From Sipunculus nudus (Eukaryota; Annelida; Sipuncula; Golfingiida; Sipunculidae), in NCBI GenBank assembly GCA_026874595.1, contig CM049319.1, positions 13,419,601 to 13,483,600 on the forward strand: DNA of 64,000 bases, read 5' to 3'. Position numbers and translations under genes: made by a program. Below, piece by piece: positions 36,801 to 49,800 of this stretch. The stretch's first letter is position 1; every line of letters starts with the position of its first letter. The notes under the pieces are model-generated. The model made no database searches and was not told the origin of the DNA. It worked only from the letters and a program-made list of their open reading frames with translations.

Positions 36801-39800
36801 TTTACTGAAACTTTTATTTTATTTTGGTGAATAAAATTAAGCATGTACTGAAAACTCCAATGTGCAAAACTTTTTAATAGTGATTCAAGGAATAATCTTG
36901 TAGATGCCATGTTGTGGCATTATTTTCTTTTAAATTCAGTTCAAACATTTATGATTTAAAAATAATAAAATATATGTGTATGCATAATATGACCCAAAAT
37001 GAGCTACACTCTGGATATATGATGATTGCAACTTTTGCAACAATTCTAATATTTTAACTTATAGTTTCAGTTTTTTACTCTGTATATATAATGATTGCAA
37101 CTTTTTGCAACAATTCTAATACTTTAACTTATATTTTCAGGTTTTTTTATTAAAAATTCATAAAACCTGTAAATAAAAAAATGATTCAGATAAAAACTTC
37201 TTAATGGAAAAAGTGGATATGCTTAAAAAAATAGGATTATATATAAACTTGCATTATATAAAAATGCATTATTCCCTTGAAAGTGAAATAAAGGTATTAG
37301 TCCATTCTGTCCACTTGCCTGTCCATCTGTAAATTTTCATATGCATCACAGTATCTCAAAACTTTTACTGTTTTTCTTCATGACAGTCTTGTCAGAGTAT
37401 TAGTTTGCAATCATATATTTAGAACTTTACTATAACCAAGTAGGAGGGCCCCTTTCCTCTTAGCTTTTCACATTCTTATATAAATGAAAAACATTACAAT
37501 AGAATATTTCTACATCCACCTTCGTGCTGCCCTCACTTTTCCCTTCTCTGAACCCCATCCCAAAGTCAGCCTCAGTAAGCAAGAACAAGATGAATCAGAT
37601 ATATTCATACTTTTATATTTTGTATAACTATTTGTCCATAGGTACCTATGTACATGCCAGAAATTATGTCAATATTGTGTAATATGTAGTCATATGTGGG
37701 CATCACAATAATGTACCTTGTCAAGACTAAAGAGATATTGTGTCATACAGTCACAAATTCATAAATCACTTCATCAGCATAGTTAATCATAACATCATAT
37801 CTGTCAAATTTAAAGCTTGCAGACTACCATACACTTTAGATCCTTCAACAAATAGCCTTATCATCATTCTACTACTGCTTATTACTGCTGTCATTGCATT
37901 CATATTTGCTCAAATATATCACAATTTTCAACCCCTCCTAAATAGATAAAAAATAAACCACTATATTTGACTCTATTAATCCATCAGTTAGGTAATTTCA
38001 TTTATCATTTACTCACATATTACATTACATTCCTTTATAATAGCCCAACATGTCCATGATATTCATAAGCTTTATCGACTCGATATAGTATCACAGTGGA
38101 GAAACATTTATAGTCCAATCACGATCAGCTGAGCGCCGTGACCCATGGGTCCCTTGTTATATTTAAGTAAGCCCTCTCCATGAAAAACATTCCCATCCAA
38201 GTGAATCTTCTTATTTGTTTGAAATAGAGAACAAGGTTATAAAAAATATATGGTTCTTTTTATATGCATGCATGGTAAGACACACTTGACATTCAGAGAC
38301 AAAATACAAAACTGTAAGAAATGTAAATCTGATTTGTAAGTCACGTTGATATAGGTCTTTGAATCTATAGATTTTATATCTTATACATGGGCTTGTTGTG
38401 ACTGTTTTTTTTACATATATTCCTTTAATTGGTTAGCAAAGTTATATATAATGCTTCGTTACCTTTTCTTTGTTTGTCACTTTTCCAGCTCCATTGACCA
38501 GCAATGTTGACACTGGTGAAGCATTGGATTTAATACCAAGAGTTCCACAGGTATTTACATAACTGAAAAAATGATTCTGCTATGGTGGCCTACTTGTCCC
38601 ATGGAATAACATACTAAACAAGTATGCCGTACCATAAAAAGCTGGGTGCAAGATATCAGTTTGTTGTCTTGGCATTTAGGTACTTGAAATAAACTTGACA
38701 GAATATTGCACTTACATGCCCAGTTTAGACAAGCTGCTATATGCAGAATGTAAATAGTTGTACTTAACAATATATAGTTATGAAGATTTCTTTCTTATAT
38801 TGTTTGGTGTCATTCTTATTGTGCTCAGTTTAAGGTTTCAAATTTCATAAGCACTTTGTTTGCTGTACTAAAAGGTATCACAACCTTAATCCTCACAGGA
38901 TACACATTACTGCACAACAACTTTAAGACATGGTTGTGCATGGGAGAAAATTCCTTGAAATCATAAAACCTTAAGTATTAAAGAATGCTGAGGAAATGAT
39001 AGTGTTGTTTTCATTTATTTATCAGCACAACACTTGTTAAGTTATCTGTATTGTTCATGATTAGATTTATGTAAAATTTACAGCACAGTGAAGATGACGA
39101 GGAAGAAGCTATCTCGAAGAAGGTGATCCCACCAGCAAGGTGAGTGTTAGCCGCATGCAGCAATGAACCACTCGCACTGTTAACGGGCGACTGTTTCGTC
39201 GCCTCGCCATATATAGAGATAAGTGGTGTTTGACCATGATACAATCGCATATTCCAGAAAAGGCAGTTTTAATATCAGTTTAACAGAAAGGGGGACAATA
39301 AAACTTCTTCACCATGGCACAGAAAAGTATCTTCTTTTCAATACAACTGCGACACATTGGCCTTTTACTTTACCGGTAGTTATTTTGTATTTTGGTCTAA
39401 GAAGAAATGCTTTGTACTGCTCATAACCTCAATGACAGAAGCAGTAAGAATGTATTCGTATCAGCGACAATGCTTTGTGTACTGATCCCGTTTTATAAGG
39501 GTTGTTGACATATTTAAACTGGGAATTTATGTAGTTAGCTTATCATAACAGAATTTTGTCTTTAAAAAATTAGATATCCGAGATATGGATGGGTTTTCTC
39601 CCTTTTATTGACACGGATCATACTGAGCTTAGAATCACACCAAAGTGCATACTTGGGATGGTGACTAAAATGTACCCTCAGATACAGTAGAACGTCAGAT
39701 AACCGAACACCATTAATCTGAAAAATCGTTCATCCGAAATAAAAAACAGATAACCAAAATTTTGACAATTTATCTTAAATCTGAACAATGACAATAAAAT

Positions 39801-40845
39801 CCAGAATATAAGAGAATAAAGATTGCCTGATTCAAAACAGAAATAGCCACATCAGCGGTGATACATAAGGCCGTCTGATTAGTGCAGCCGAGTATAGTAT
39901 AGGCAGTAGGTGTGAAACACCGCCACGCAGGCTGGGGTTGTCCTTGCTTTAATCAGAATGCCCAGGGTGGGGTAATTAACCTGTACAAACAGTCTGTTAC
40001 AACAGACCATAACTGATTAGCCAACCGCAAGTTGTAGGTGTGATAGATTAAGCCCCGCGGATCCTTATAGTCCTTGGCTCAGCTTTGACCAGGGTGTCTT
40101 TAAAGGAAAGCTTTGATTTTCATTCTGGTAAATGCCCAGGCCTTGAGGACAACAATGAGCATTAGTTGAGTTTATGTGCGCCTCCATTATTTACTCATTA
40201 AGTCTATTGGGCAGATTATTTATATAATTATGGAAATTTTGATTAGCTAGAATCGCTGCTTACGATTGCAGTTGAGGAAGTATGAGCTGTATATAAACCA
40301 TGCTTTGTAGCTGATTAAAACATTGTGATAGTCAATGTCAACACGATTTACTGCTCATCCTGATTATTCTCCACGGGAATTTTTACATACTGTGAACTCT
40401 TACTCCTCAATGCAGTCATGTAAGTGCTTTGTCCTGTCAATTGATGACAAGCTGTCCATCCTTGCAAGACTTGACACGGGTACCAAGCCAGCTGACCTCG
40501 CCAGACGGCCAGAGAATTTGAGGTCGAAAGATCTACGATCAGCAACATTTTCGTTTTGTTTCATTTATTTGAGATAAAACTGTGTACATTAACGTGTTTA
40601 CCTGTACATTCAACCGATTCTCCCTATCCATTTAAAAAAAATGCAGTACATGTATAAAGGTTCCCATAGGTAACCTATCTGCCGAGGATGGCAGCACTTG
40701 GTCATGGCAGGTCATTCAAGTTATCATGGCAGCCACTAGTGACATGATGTAGGTATGATACCGATTGTTTCCAGCGCAGGGCTGTTCACAATAATTATAT
40801 TATTATATAATAATGTGTTCTATATGATGAATTTATTTAATCGAT

Positions 40846-40887
<42 letters not shown>

Positions 40888-43800
40888 GACAATATATTGT
40901 CACATGTTTATTAGCAATTTCATGCAAAATCGTTCATCTGAATGATCGCTCATCTGAACAAAAAGCTTGTCCCTCAAGGCTTTCAGATAAATGACGCTCT
41001 ACTGTATATTCAACATTTTAGTCACCCTTGGTGGCTATGTGAGCGTAAGGAATACCATAGAGATGCTGTAAGAACCAATGTAAATCACTGAGCAAAGTCA
41101 TTTTCAAGATAGTTTCTCTAAAAACCTCTGTAAGTTTCCCCAATCCTGCCAAAGCTTTTTAAAGACAATGTAAAATATATGTAAATATAAGGTCAGTTTG
41201 ATAAAAAAAAAAGATTGTATAACTTTGAACATCGGACAAGAAAGATCAGTTAAGAGGAAATTACTGTTTACAGTAAGAACCTTTGTAAAAAATGTTGATA
41301 GAATTAAAATCAAATTTTTGTAAAAGAACAACTTTTTGGTAGGACCAATCAAATAATTAAGAAAACAAATGTTTAAATATTTTATTACTTAATGTTTACA
41401 GATTAGTATCTTCTGAGAGTGGCAATGGTTTTACACTTCTTGGTGAGTCAGAGGCAGGAAATACAGAAAATCTGAGCCGTAAACTCAAGGTAAGGAAAGT
41501 CTTCATTGGCCAGTCACTAGATATCCTGTAATCAGATATATTAAAACGTTGCCTGTAAATTGTGAGGGCCTTATTAAATAGAAATAAATATTTTACCACA
41601 AGGGATGGTTGTTAACTTTAGCAAGTAAAGGAAGAATTTAGCTTTCCCTCTGTTTTTGCTGCCCCTTTTTAGCCCTCAGCCCTTAGGCTGATGGGCTATC
41701 GTCATCACCCAAGATGTCTGTCTGTCCGTATGTCTGTCTGTCTGGTGTCTGTTAACTTTTACCTCCACAAAGTCATGCTCAGGTTTAAAGATGGGTGACC
41801 TTGACCTATTTTTCTATGGTTTAGAGCTGCTTATAGAAAAATACTTAGAAACTTATCTCTCAGGAACCATTTGGTGGATTTTTCACAAAACATAATATGA
41901 TTGGGACTGATATCTGTACCTGCTGCACAAGTTTGGGGGCGCAACCTACAGTTACCTTCAGTATGCATATTATTTTATGCTTTGTTTAATTTACAATCCT
42001 AGTTAAAACCTGCCTTATGAGACTATTCTCTCCTTCCTAAGAAGAGTATACTGAAGTACTTACTTGATAGAATATACTTGACTGGAAGCCCAGTGAAAGC
42101 AAGGATTAAATTGTTTAATTCTTTTCATTGTAAATGTTTCATATTGGTCTAAGATTTCATGTGTTATGAGATGGATATGTGAAAAAGAAAGTGCATTTAC
42201 TGGTTAGCTCTATAATATTAATGGTTCTGGGCATCAACAGGGACAAAAGGAATAGCTATATGCCACAATGGAAAAGAACCCTTCGAATAAAACATATAAT
42301 TAAGAATCAGATTACCTCCAGAATTTTTGGTATTATCCTGACCCTTCAGAAAATGTCATCAAAATCTTTTCATTTTTCAATATCTTTTTTTGTGAAAGAT
42401 TGCTGACAGACAAGTCAAATAGCCAAGGGTAAAACATTATATCTTCCATGAACTGGTGGAGGTGAAATACCATTATGAATAAGACATAAATTTAGAAATG
42501 AATACCTTAAATGTGTTTCCATTAGAATGATGGCTAATGAACAGAATATACTATGAAGATTTACATAAGTTATTTTAATACTGTTCAAGACAGCTATTCA
42601 TGTGTTTTATCTGTATATATTTTTGTGTGTTTTCTGGCTTGCTCTGCATACCTATATGAATGAACTGGAGGCAATTCCTGTTAAGACAGGTCATCTACAA
42701 GCTGCAAGTTAACACAGTACAACCACCCATGTTCACAAACTGAAAAAAAACATGTAGCTGAAGATGGTTGGTTGAACATGTGAGGAAGTTGAAAGCTTAC
42801 TAGTTGCAAAATGACATTAAAAAAAATCTGGTTTGTTTGACTTGCCACCAGGTTATCTTGATGAATGTGTTTATATTCTTTTGGTGGACCCAAGACATGT
42901 AAAAAACAAGAGTATATAAGAAAAAGAACTGTTTTGTGGGATTGTCATTTTATTGTCTATTTTCATTAAAGGTTCAACGGTTATTTTTAGTTAATAGACT
43001 GCAGATTTGGGAATAGTCCCCTTTAATATATGTCATGTATTTCAGAATAGGCCCCTTCAAGGGTCAGGTACAGCAAACCTTGGGGACTGATTGTTCATTC
43101 CGGTAAAAACTACCTTGTGACATTACTAGTCACTTTAACACAAATCTGTGGACAAGAACGGAATTAATGATCCCTTTTACACTTGTTCTATTAATGTTGA
43201 TTTCTGCTGCAGGTAACAAGTTTCCTGTTTGACGTCCTGTCTGGCCAATCAGAAGTGGACCATCCTTTGTGTGAGGTGAGTCATGTGCAGCAGACATTGA
43301 AGCAGAGAAATCAGAAAATACTTGATCAATTTCAAGATTAAACCAGGTATCATAACCGTGCCAGGTAAACAGCCATGGTAATACAGATCAAATGAATAAT
43401 AAGTAAATGTTAGTTTTTAAATCAAAAGAAAATGGATATAGCTCTTTCATAGCTGATTGACTTCATTAAATAATAATGTAATATTATGTTTATTTTATGA
43501 TAAAAACTAGCCTGTACAGAGGAGTAGGTTAATTTGTAAATTGCTCTGGCCCATTCATTCACTGCACAGGAATGTGATTAATCAGAATTTTTTACAAAGA
43601 TTGCATATATTCTGATGTAATTCATACATTAATGTCTTGACATAAATTGATTACTCTTGTAATGATCTTTTGTCTTTATTTAATTAATGTTGTTTGAATT
43701 AGTGCATTGATTTTTATTGAAAAACTAGTATGAATTAGTGAAAATGCATGAAAATAGAAGTCTTTGTAAAGACAGTAACAGTACTCTTAAAAACTGTAGA

Positions 43801-46800
43801 AATCCCACTGACAAGATAAGTGTGCAGAAAGTTACTGTAAAACCTGTGTAAATTCCAACATCCATAATATTTAGCAGGCAAAGCATTTAACAAATAAATA
43901 TTTCACGCAAATAATCTCTGTGTATTTATTCTCTTTTTTTTTTTTTAAGTGGGCTGAAATAACATACATCTGAGATAGGTTTGTCAATATAAGGTGTAAA
44001 ATGCTCTCTCACAATGATGTATGAATACAGTAATTTTTTTTTACTTTTTTGACAGGAATGTACTGACACTCTGCTTGACCAGTTGGATCAACAGCTCAAA
44101 ATTACAGAAGATGAGTGTAAAGATTACAGGTAATTAAAACAATTACAAAGGATAAGGATGGTTTTAAAGATTACAGGTAATTGCAAATTACAGTGGAAGA
44201 GTGTATATAGATAACAAGTTATTTCAGACTTGTAGGAGATGAGTGTGAAGAATAAAGGTAATTTCAGACATATTGAGGATTAGTGTAAAAGATTACAGGT
44301 GATTAAAACAAATACAATGTATAAGTGCAAAAATTTAAGGTTGTTTCAGACTTTCAGGCTTGTTTGAGATGAGTTTATAGATTACAGGTAATTTTAAAAC
44401 TACAGTCGATGACAGTGAAGCTTACATGTAATTTCAAAATTATTGATATACACCAAGATTTTAAAGTAGATTTCTTGATAACCAGTTATTTATTTCATTT
44501 GTACATTTTCACTGATTACCATTACTTCTTGTGTAGAGATTTTCTTGGGAAACTTGGAAATGAGGAGGAAGAAATTGATGAAGCAGCCCTAGATGAGGAA
44601 TTAAAACAGGTAAACATCAACATATGGAATTTATTCTGTGATATGGTGTGTATGGTTACTTTATGACAGTCACATATTATGAATAAATAATAATGCTTAT
44701 AAAATAGTATATCCGGGCACAATTGCTCTGCCTTGTTATCTTGTTGCCCTGTATTATATTTTGTTATGTGCAGCAGCATGTACATTAATATTTAAAAATA
44801 ACATTCCTCTTGCTGTATGCTTATCATGACATGTATTCATTACTCTGGTCCATTTGACAGATGTATCCCTAACATGACAGATGTATCCTTCATGTTTCCA
44901 TGACTGATGAGGTTTTAGTCATGCTTGATTGATTTTAAGATTTTCAACCCACAAATTTTGTTGTTATGCTTTACAGCAAACAACACATACAACATGTACA
45001 TTTATGTTATCAAAAGCCAATCATGCTATGGACTTAAATTGCTCTTCAGTCAGCATTTCAGTATTACATCTACAATGTTTTGAAAAGAGAAAGTCTTACA
45101 GTTGATTAATTACTGTATTTGCAGCACTGAATATCATGGTTTGATCATTAAAATCAGCATTGATCAGTGATTTATTGATAATCAGTTGCAGACCTCACTC
45201 TCAGTAATGGCATGTCTTTGTCATTCTGCCTTTATGTTATATAATTAGTCGTGGTGTGCCAATTAAATTGATGATTGGTCATTTCTTTCAAAATTGATTG
45301 CATTTTGCATGATCAGTTATAAAGATTATGTATGCACATGCAAAGAATCTCATCCTGTCCGAGATATACAAACAAAAAGTAACAAACAGCATAAAAACAG
45401 AAACTTGCGCAGCCATCAATTGTCCGACGACAAGACCTTGAATGTGGGTGGATTGATGGTTTCAGAATGAATACCAATGTAGGCCTGCTTGTCAGACTAT
45501 TTACTGGGGTCAGTATTTTAGGTACTTCTATACAACAGATTTCATGGTAATATAGAAAGTACTTAAAATAATTGTTTTATTACGTAAACATAATTGTGAG
45601 CTGTTTCTGTATTAATGAGAATTTTCTCTGTTAAAGTTTATACGCCAGAGTAAGCCAACCGAAAATTTTCCCTTATTGGGCCTATTATCGCCCATCCCGT
45701 GTATCTAGGTCACACTTCCGCTACCTGTAATCACATTTTCTTCTGGAGTTCGCCATGATGGACGTGTGATCCCGCACTGCGAGATTCGTCCACTGTTTGG
45801 TTTGTACTAATGAGTTTGCCAACTGAACTGTAAGTTGTGTTTCTTTTCCCTTGCCCGCCATGGAGAACCCCACTTATTGTGTCTCTTGTGGTTCTATAAT
45901 CCCGGTTTGGGACTCCCACCCCACTTGTTTTCGTTGCCGCACCAACAATGACTCCTGCCGTGGTCCGGCTGATCCTTGTTTTCATTGCCAGACTTGGATG
46001 TCTGACAAGTTCCCCCTCCAATATTCCCTTGTTTGGCCCCGTGGTTGTCTCCGGGCGGGTCGGGGGGGGGGGGAACCTACCCTGGGTGACCGCAACACGC
46101 ACGTGTTGCGTTCCCCGTCCGTTACCGCCGGTCCTGTCTCCACTCCGGTAGTTTCGACAGTGAAGTCTTTGCTTTCTCATTCACGCAAACGGAAATCTTC
46201 CCCTGTTCCCGTGGCCTCCCCTTCTGACGGCCCTTCTGCCTATTCCATATTACATAAATTGTCCCGTTTTTGCTCATCTCTTATGTCGGATCTCGACGAT
46301 TCGTCTAGACCCGAATCAGTCCACCTTGTGCCCTCTCCAGCACCCCGGGTTCTTTCTCCCAGGCCGTTCTCGTCGCCCCCGGCTCCTCGCCGGATTCCTT
46401 CATTATACCCGGGGCCGGCTGGAGCCGTCCCACTGGATCGCCCGGATCTTCCTGGTGTGCAGGTAAGTGCGTCGGTCCCTCCTGCCTCCGTTTCTGGGCA
46501 GCTGGCCTCGTCTCCAGTTACAGCCGGCTCTTTATTTCAGTTACCATCTGCTGTGCTGCCTGCGGCTCCCGTTCCTGTGCCTTCCAGGGTGGTTCCTGCT
46601 GCTGCCCGTTCCCCGGCTTCCTGTTTCCAGCCTCTGGTCGTTCCAGCTCAGCGGGTCTCTCTGGCTCCCCCTTCACGGGGTTCTCCAGGGTCCCTGACTT
46701 CTCAGTCAGCCGATCCCGCCCTGGCACAAGACCAGTGGTCGGAGATCGCGCTTCAACGCCAGGCTTGGCGTACGCGCAAATCTGCGCTTCTGGACCTAGT

Positions 46801-49800
46801 GGCTACCTCCACCCAGGAGGCCCACCCTAGTGGTCGAAGTTCCGTAGGTTACAATCTCGGACTTCCTTGGCGTCGGCGGCCGGTTCTTATTTGAATCCAG
46901 CCGCCCTTCAATCGCCCTCTGCCGCGCCGGCAGTGTGTATGGAATTTACAGACCACACTGTGGATCTCTTACGTGAGCACCACGCGGTGGTCTCGGGGTC
47001 CCGCTCTACTACTACTGGGGCCCCGCTTCCGCCGGGTTCTGATAAACCATGGTCCCCCGGTACCCTCTGGAATTCACATGGGTACCGGGCTACCTGTTTT
47101 GATCGCTTGCTCCCTTATCCTGATCACCCGGATATTCCTCTGCTCCAATGCGACTCTTGTCCGGCCTTGAACAGCCGTTTGCGGACAGTAAGTCTTTATT
47201 TCCATCGTCTGTCCAGTTATCCGATTGTCACCTGTCGGATCTGGAGGGGCTCGGCCAGCAAGCGGCCGGTATGGTTAACGACTTGCAGGCTGTTACTAGC
47301 TTGCTCGCCGTTTCTCAGGACACGCTCACTCTCAACGACATATGGCAGGCTTCTGCCCATACTTGCACTGAGTTAAATCAGGTAGTTTGGCGCATGGTTG
47401 AAAATTGCATCTTGTTACACCGCACGGCTTGTATTCAGTCATTAAAGCACTTAAAGCCGGAGCTTACTCAGGCGGAGTTAACCGAGCTGTATTCTCAGCC
47501 TTTTACCGGTTCCCTGCTGTTTGGCAGCCATTTACGGCCTCTATTTGACCGCGCCTTGGAGCGCTTGGATTGTCAGGCCCGCCTCCGCTGGACCTCTATT
47601 GCACCTCGGCCATCCTTCCGCGTTCCCCGCCCTCGGCCTCCGGTTACGGCTTCCGCTCAGCCGCGTCGCGCATCTTCTATGTCTTCACACCCTTCAGGAC
47701 GTTCCAGCCGTTCTCAGCCTTTTCGTGGTCGTTCCTCCAAACGAGGTTCGACCAAGAAATGACTCTCTCGTTCCGGTCGGAGCTCGTCTCAGCGACCATT
47801 TTCCCGCGTGGGCGGATATCACCTAACATCGGTTAATTCTCAGCACCATAAAGTTCGGGTTCCGTCTTACGTTTTTGCATGCATCTCCCGTAACCATGCA
47901 CCCGTTCTTCACTCTGCCTCTGTCCGATCCGGCCAAACTCCTCCCTTTGGAGGAGGCCATTCAATCTATGATAGACAAACGGCCGATTTTCGAGGTTTCC
48001 CCATCCACCGTGGGGTTTTACTCTCACCTTTTTCTTGTTCCCAAGCCGCACGGCCGTTGGCGCCCAATCATAGACCTGAAGCGCCTCAATTTGTTCATCC
48101 GTCCGCCCCAGTTTCGGATGTTCAATATCCATGCTGTGCTCCGCATTGTTCGGCGGATGGATTGGGCGTTCAAAATAGACCTTACGGATGCCTATTTTCA
48201 CGTTCCAATCCATCTCTCGTCTCAACCATTTCTTCGCTTCACGTATCAGAACCGCGTTTTTCAATTCCGGGCCCTCCCGTTCGGGATCAACGTGGCCCCC
48301 TGGATTTTTACCATGCTGGTTCATACGGTCACGCGATATCTCCGTGCACGTGGCGTTTTGGTGCTCCCTTATCTGGACGATTGGCTGGTCCATGCGGCTG
48401 ATCGCTCCCTCTTACTGTCGCATCGCTCCAGGGTTCTCACCTTACTTCGGAACCTTGGCTTTCTAGTCAATGTGGAGAAATCTCTTCTCACTCCCACCCA
48501 GACCCTCCAATTTGTGGGTGACACGCTCGATTTTGCGTCCGGCACGGCGTCGCTCCCGCGAGATTTTGCTCTCAAGCTCCGCCGGCAAATTCGTTCATTT
48601 CTCACGCGGCGCCGTGTAGACTCATGCTTCTCTCCACAGTGCTCTCAACTGGGCCGCGTCTTTTATCCCGTTCGGCCGACTGTACCTACGTCCGATTCAG
48701 TCTCTCTTGCGCCGTCACGGCCTTCTCTGTTTAACCTCGGTTCGTCCTACGATCCTCCCGTTTTGGCTCAACTGGCGATCCCTTCAATCCTGGATGGACC
48801 TTTTTTTTCTTCTGCGCGGCGTTCCTTTTTCCATGGAAGTCCATTGCACCATCTATACTGATGCGTCTCACCTCGGTTGGAGGGCCCATTTTGCCGATCT
48901 TTGCGCTTCGGGGATATGGTCCCTGTCGGAACGTCTGCTCCATATCAATATCCTCGAACTGCGTGCCGTCCGTCGCGCGATCTCCCACTGGTCTCCCCGC
49001 TTGATAGGCCGTCACATTCTGTACGGACCGACAATACCACGGTGGTGGCCTATATCAACAGGCAGGGCAGTACTCGGTCTCCCTCTCTCATGCAGGAGAC
49101 TTACCTTTTGTTCGATCTCTGCATCTCTCTCCGGGCATCTGTTTGTGCATCCCATCTTCCTAGTGGACGCCCTTTCCAGTCATCTGGCGTCTCCTCCTTC
49201 CCCGCCGCTCCTTCCGCTCCCGGTTGTTCGGAGTGTTTTCGCTCGCCTGGGGCGGCCGGAATTCGATCTGTTCGATTTTCCGTCCCCCCCCCGTTCTCGT
49301 GCCTACCGAGACGCATCTACGTCACCCTCACGACCGTCTCCCCGACACGCCGCCGTCCAGGTGGTCTCACCGGTATCTCTTTGCATTTCCGGCGCCTCAT
49401 CTCATCCGCCGTGTCCTTCTCCGCTTGTCACGCGCGGACCAGACTACCCTTCTTCTCATACTCCCGTTTCATCCTGCGGCTCCCTGGTTTCCTCTGTGGC
49501 GCTCGCTTCTCTCTCGCCCCCCGCTTCTACTACCGCTCCGCATCGTCGTTCCCTCGAGCGCGTCGCTTGTTTCGGTCGTGCCCTCTATGCGCTTGTGTGC
49601 TCTCCTCGGACACCTCAAGGATCAGGGCATTTCAAGTCCGGCTGCTCTCCTTGCCTCGGCTCCCCGTCACCGTTCTTCGGACTGCATCTATGACTCCCGG
49701 TGGCGTCTCTTCACCGAGTGGACGTCTTCCCGGGGAATCTCACCTTTAGATCCGTCGCTTGCGGCAGTATTGGACTTCTTTGTGTTCTTACTGCAAGATA

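Noticed and set aside
45731-46180. 149-codon minus-strand ORF in the DIRS element
   Set aside because: It is antisense to the Gag-like ORF with no independent motif; the GC-rich third positions of the sense frame produce it.
47833-48393. 186-codon minus-strand ORF
   Set aside because: Exact antisense shadow of the reverse transcriptase domain.
48877-49749. 290-codon plus-strand ORF
   Set aside because: Only its first part ([16 protein letters not shown]) belongs to RNase H; the rest is an off-frame Ser/Pro-rich shadow of the linker and recombinase.
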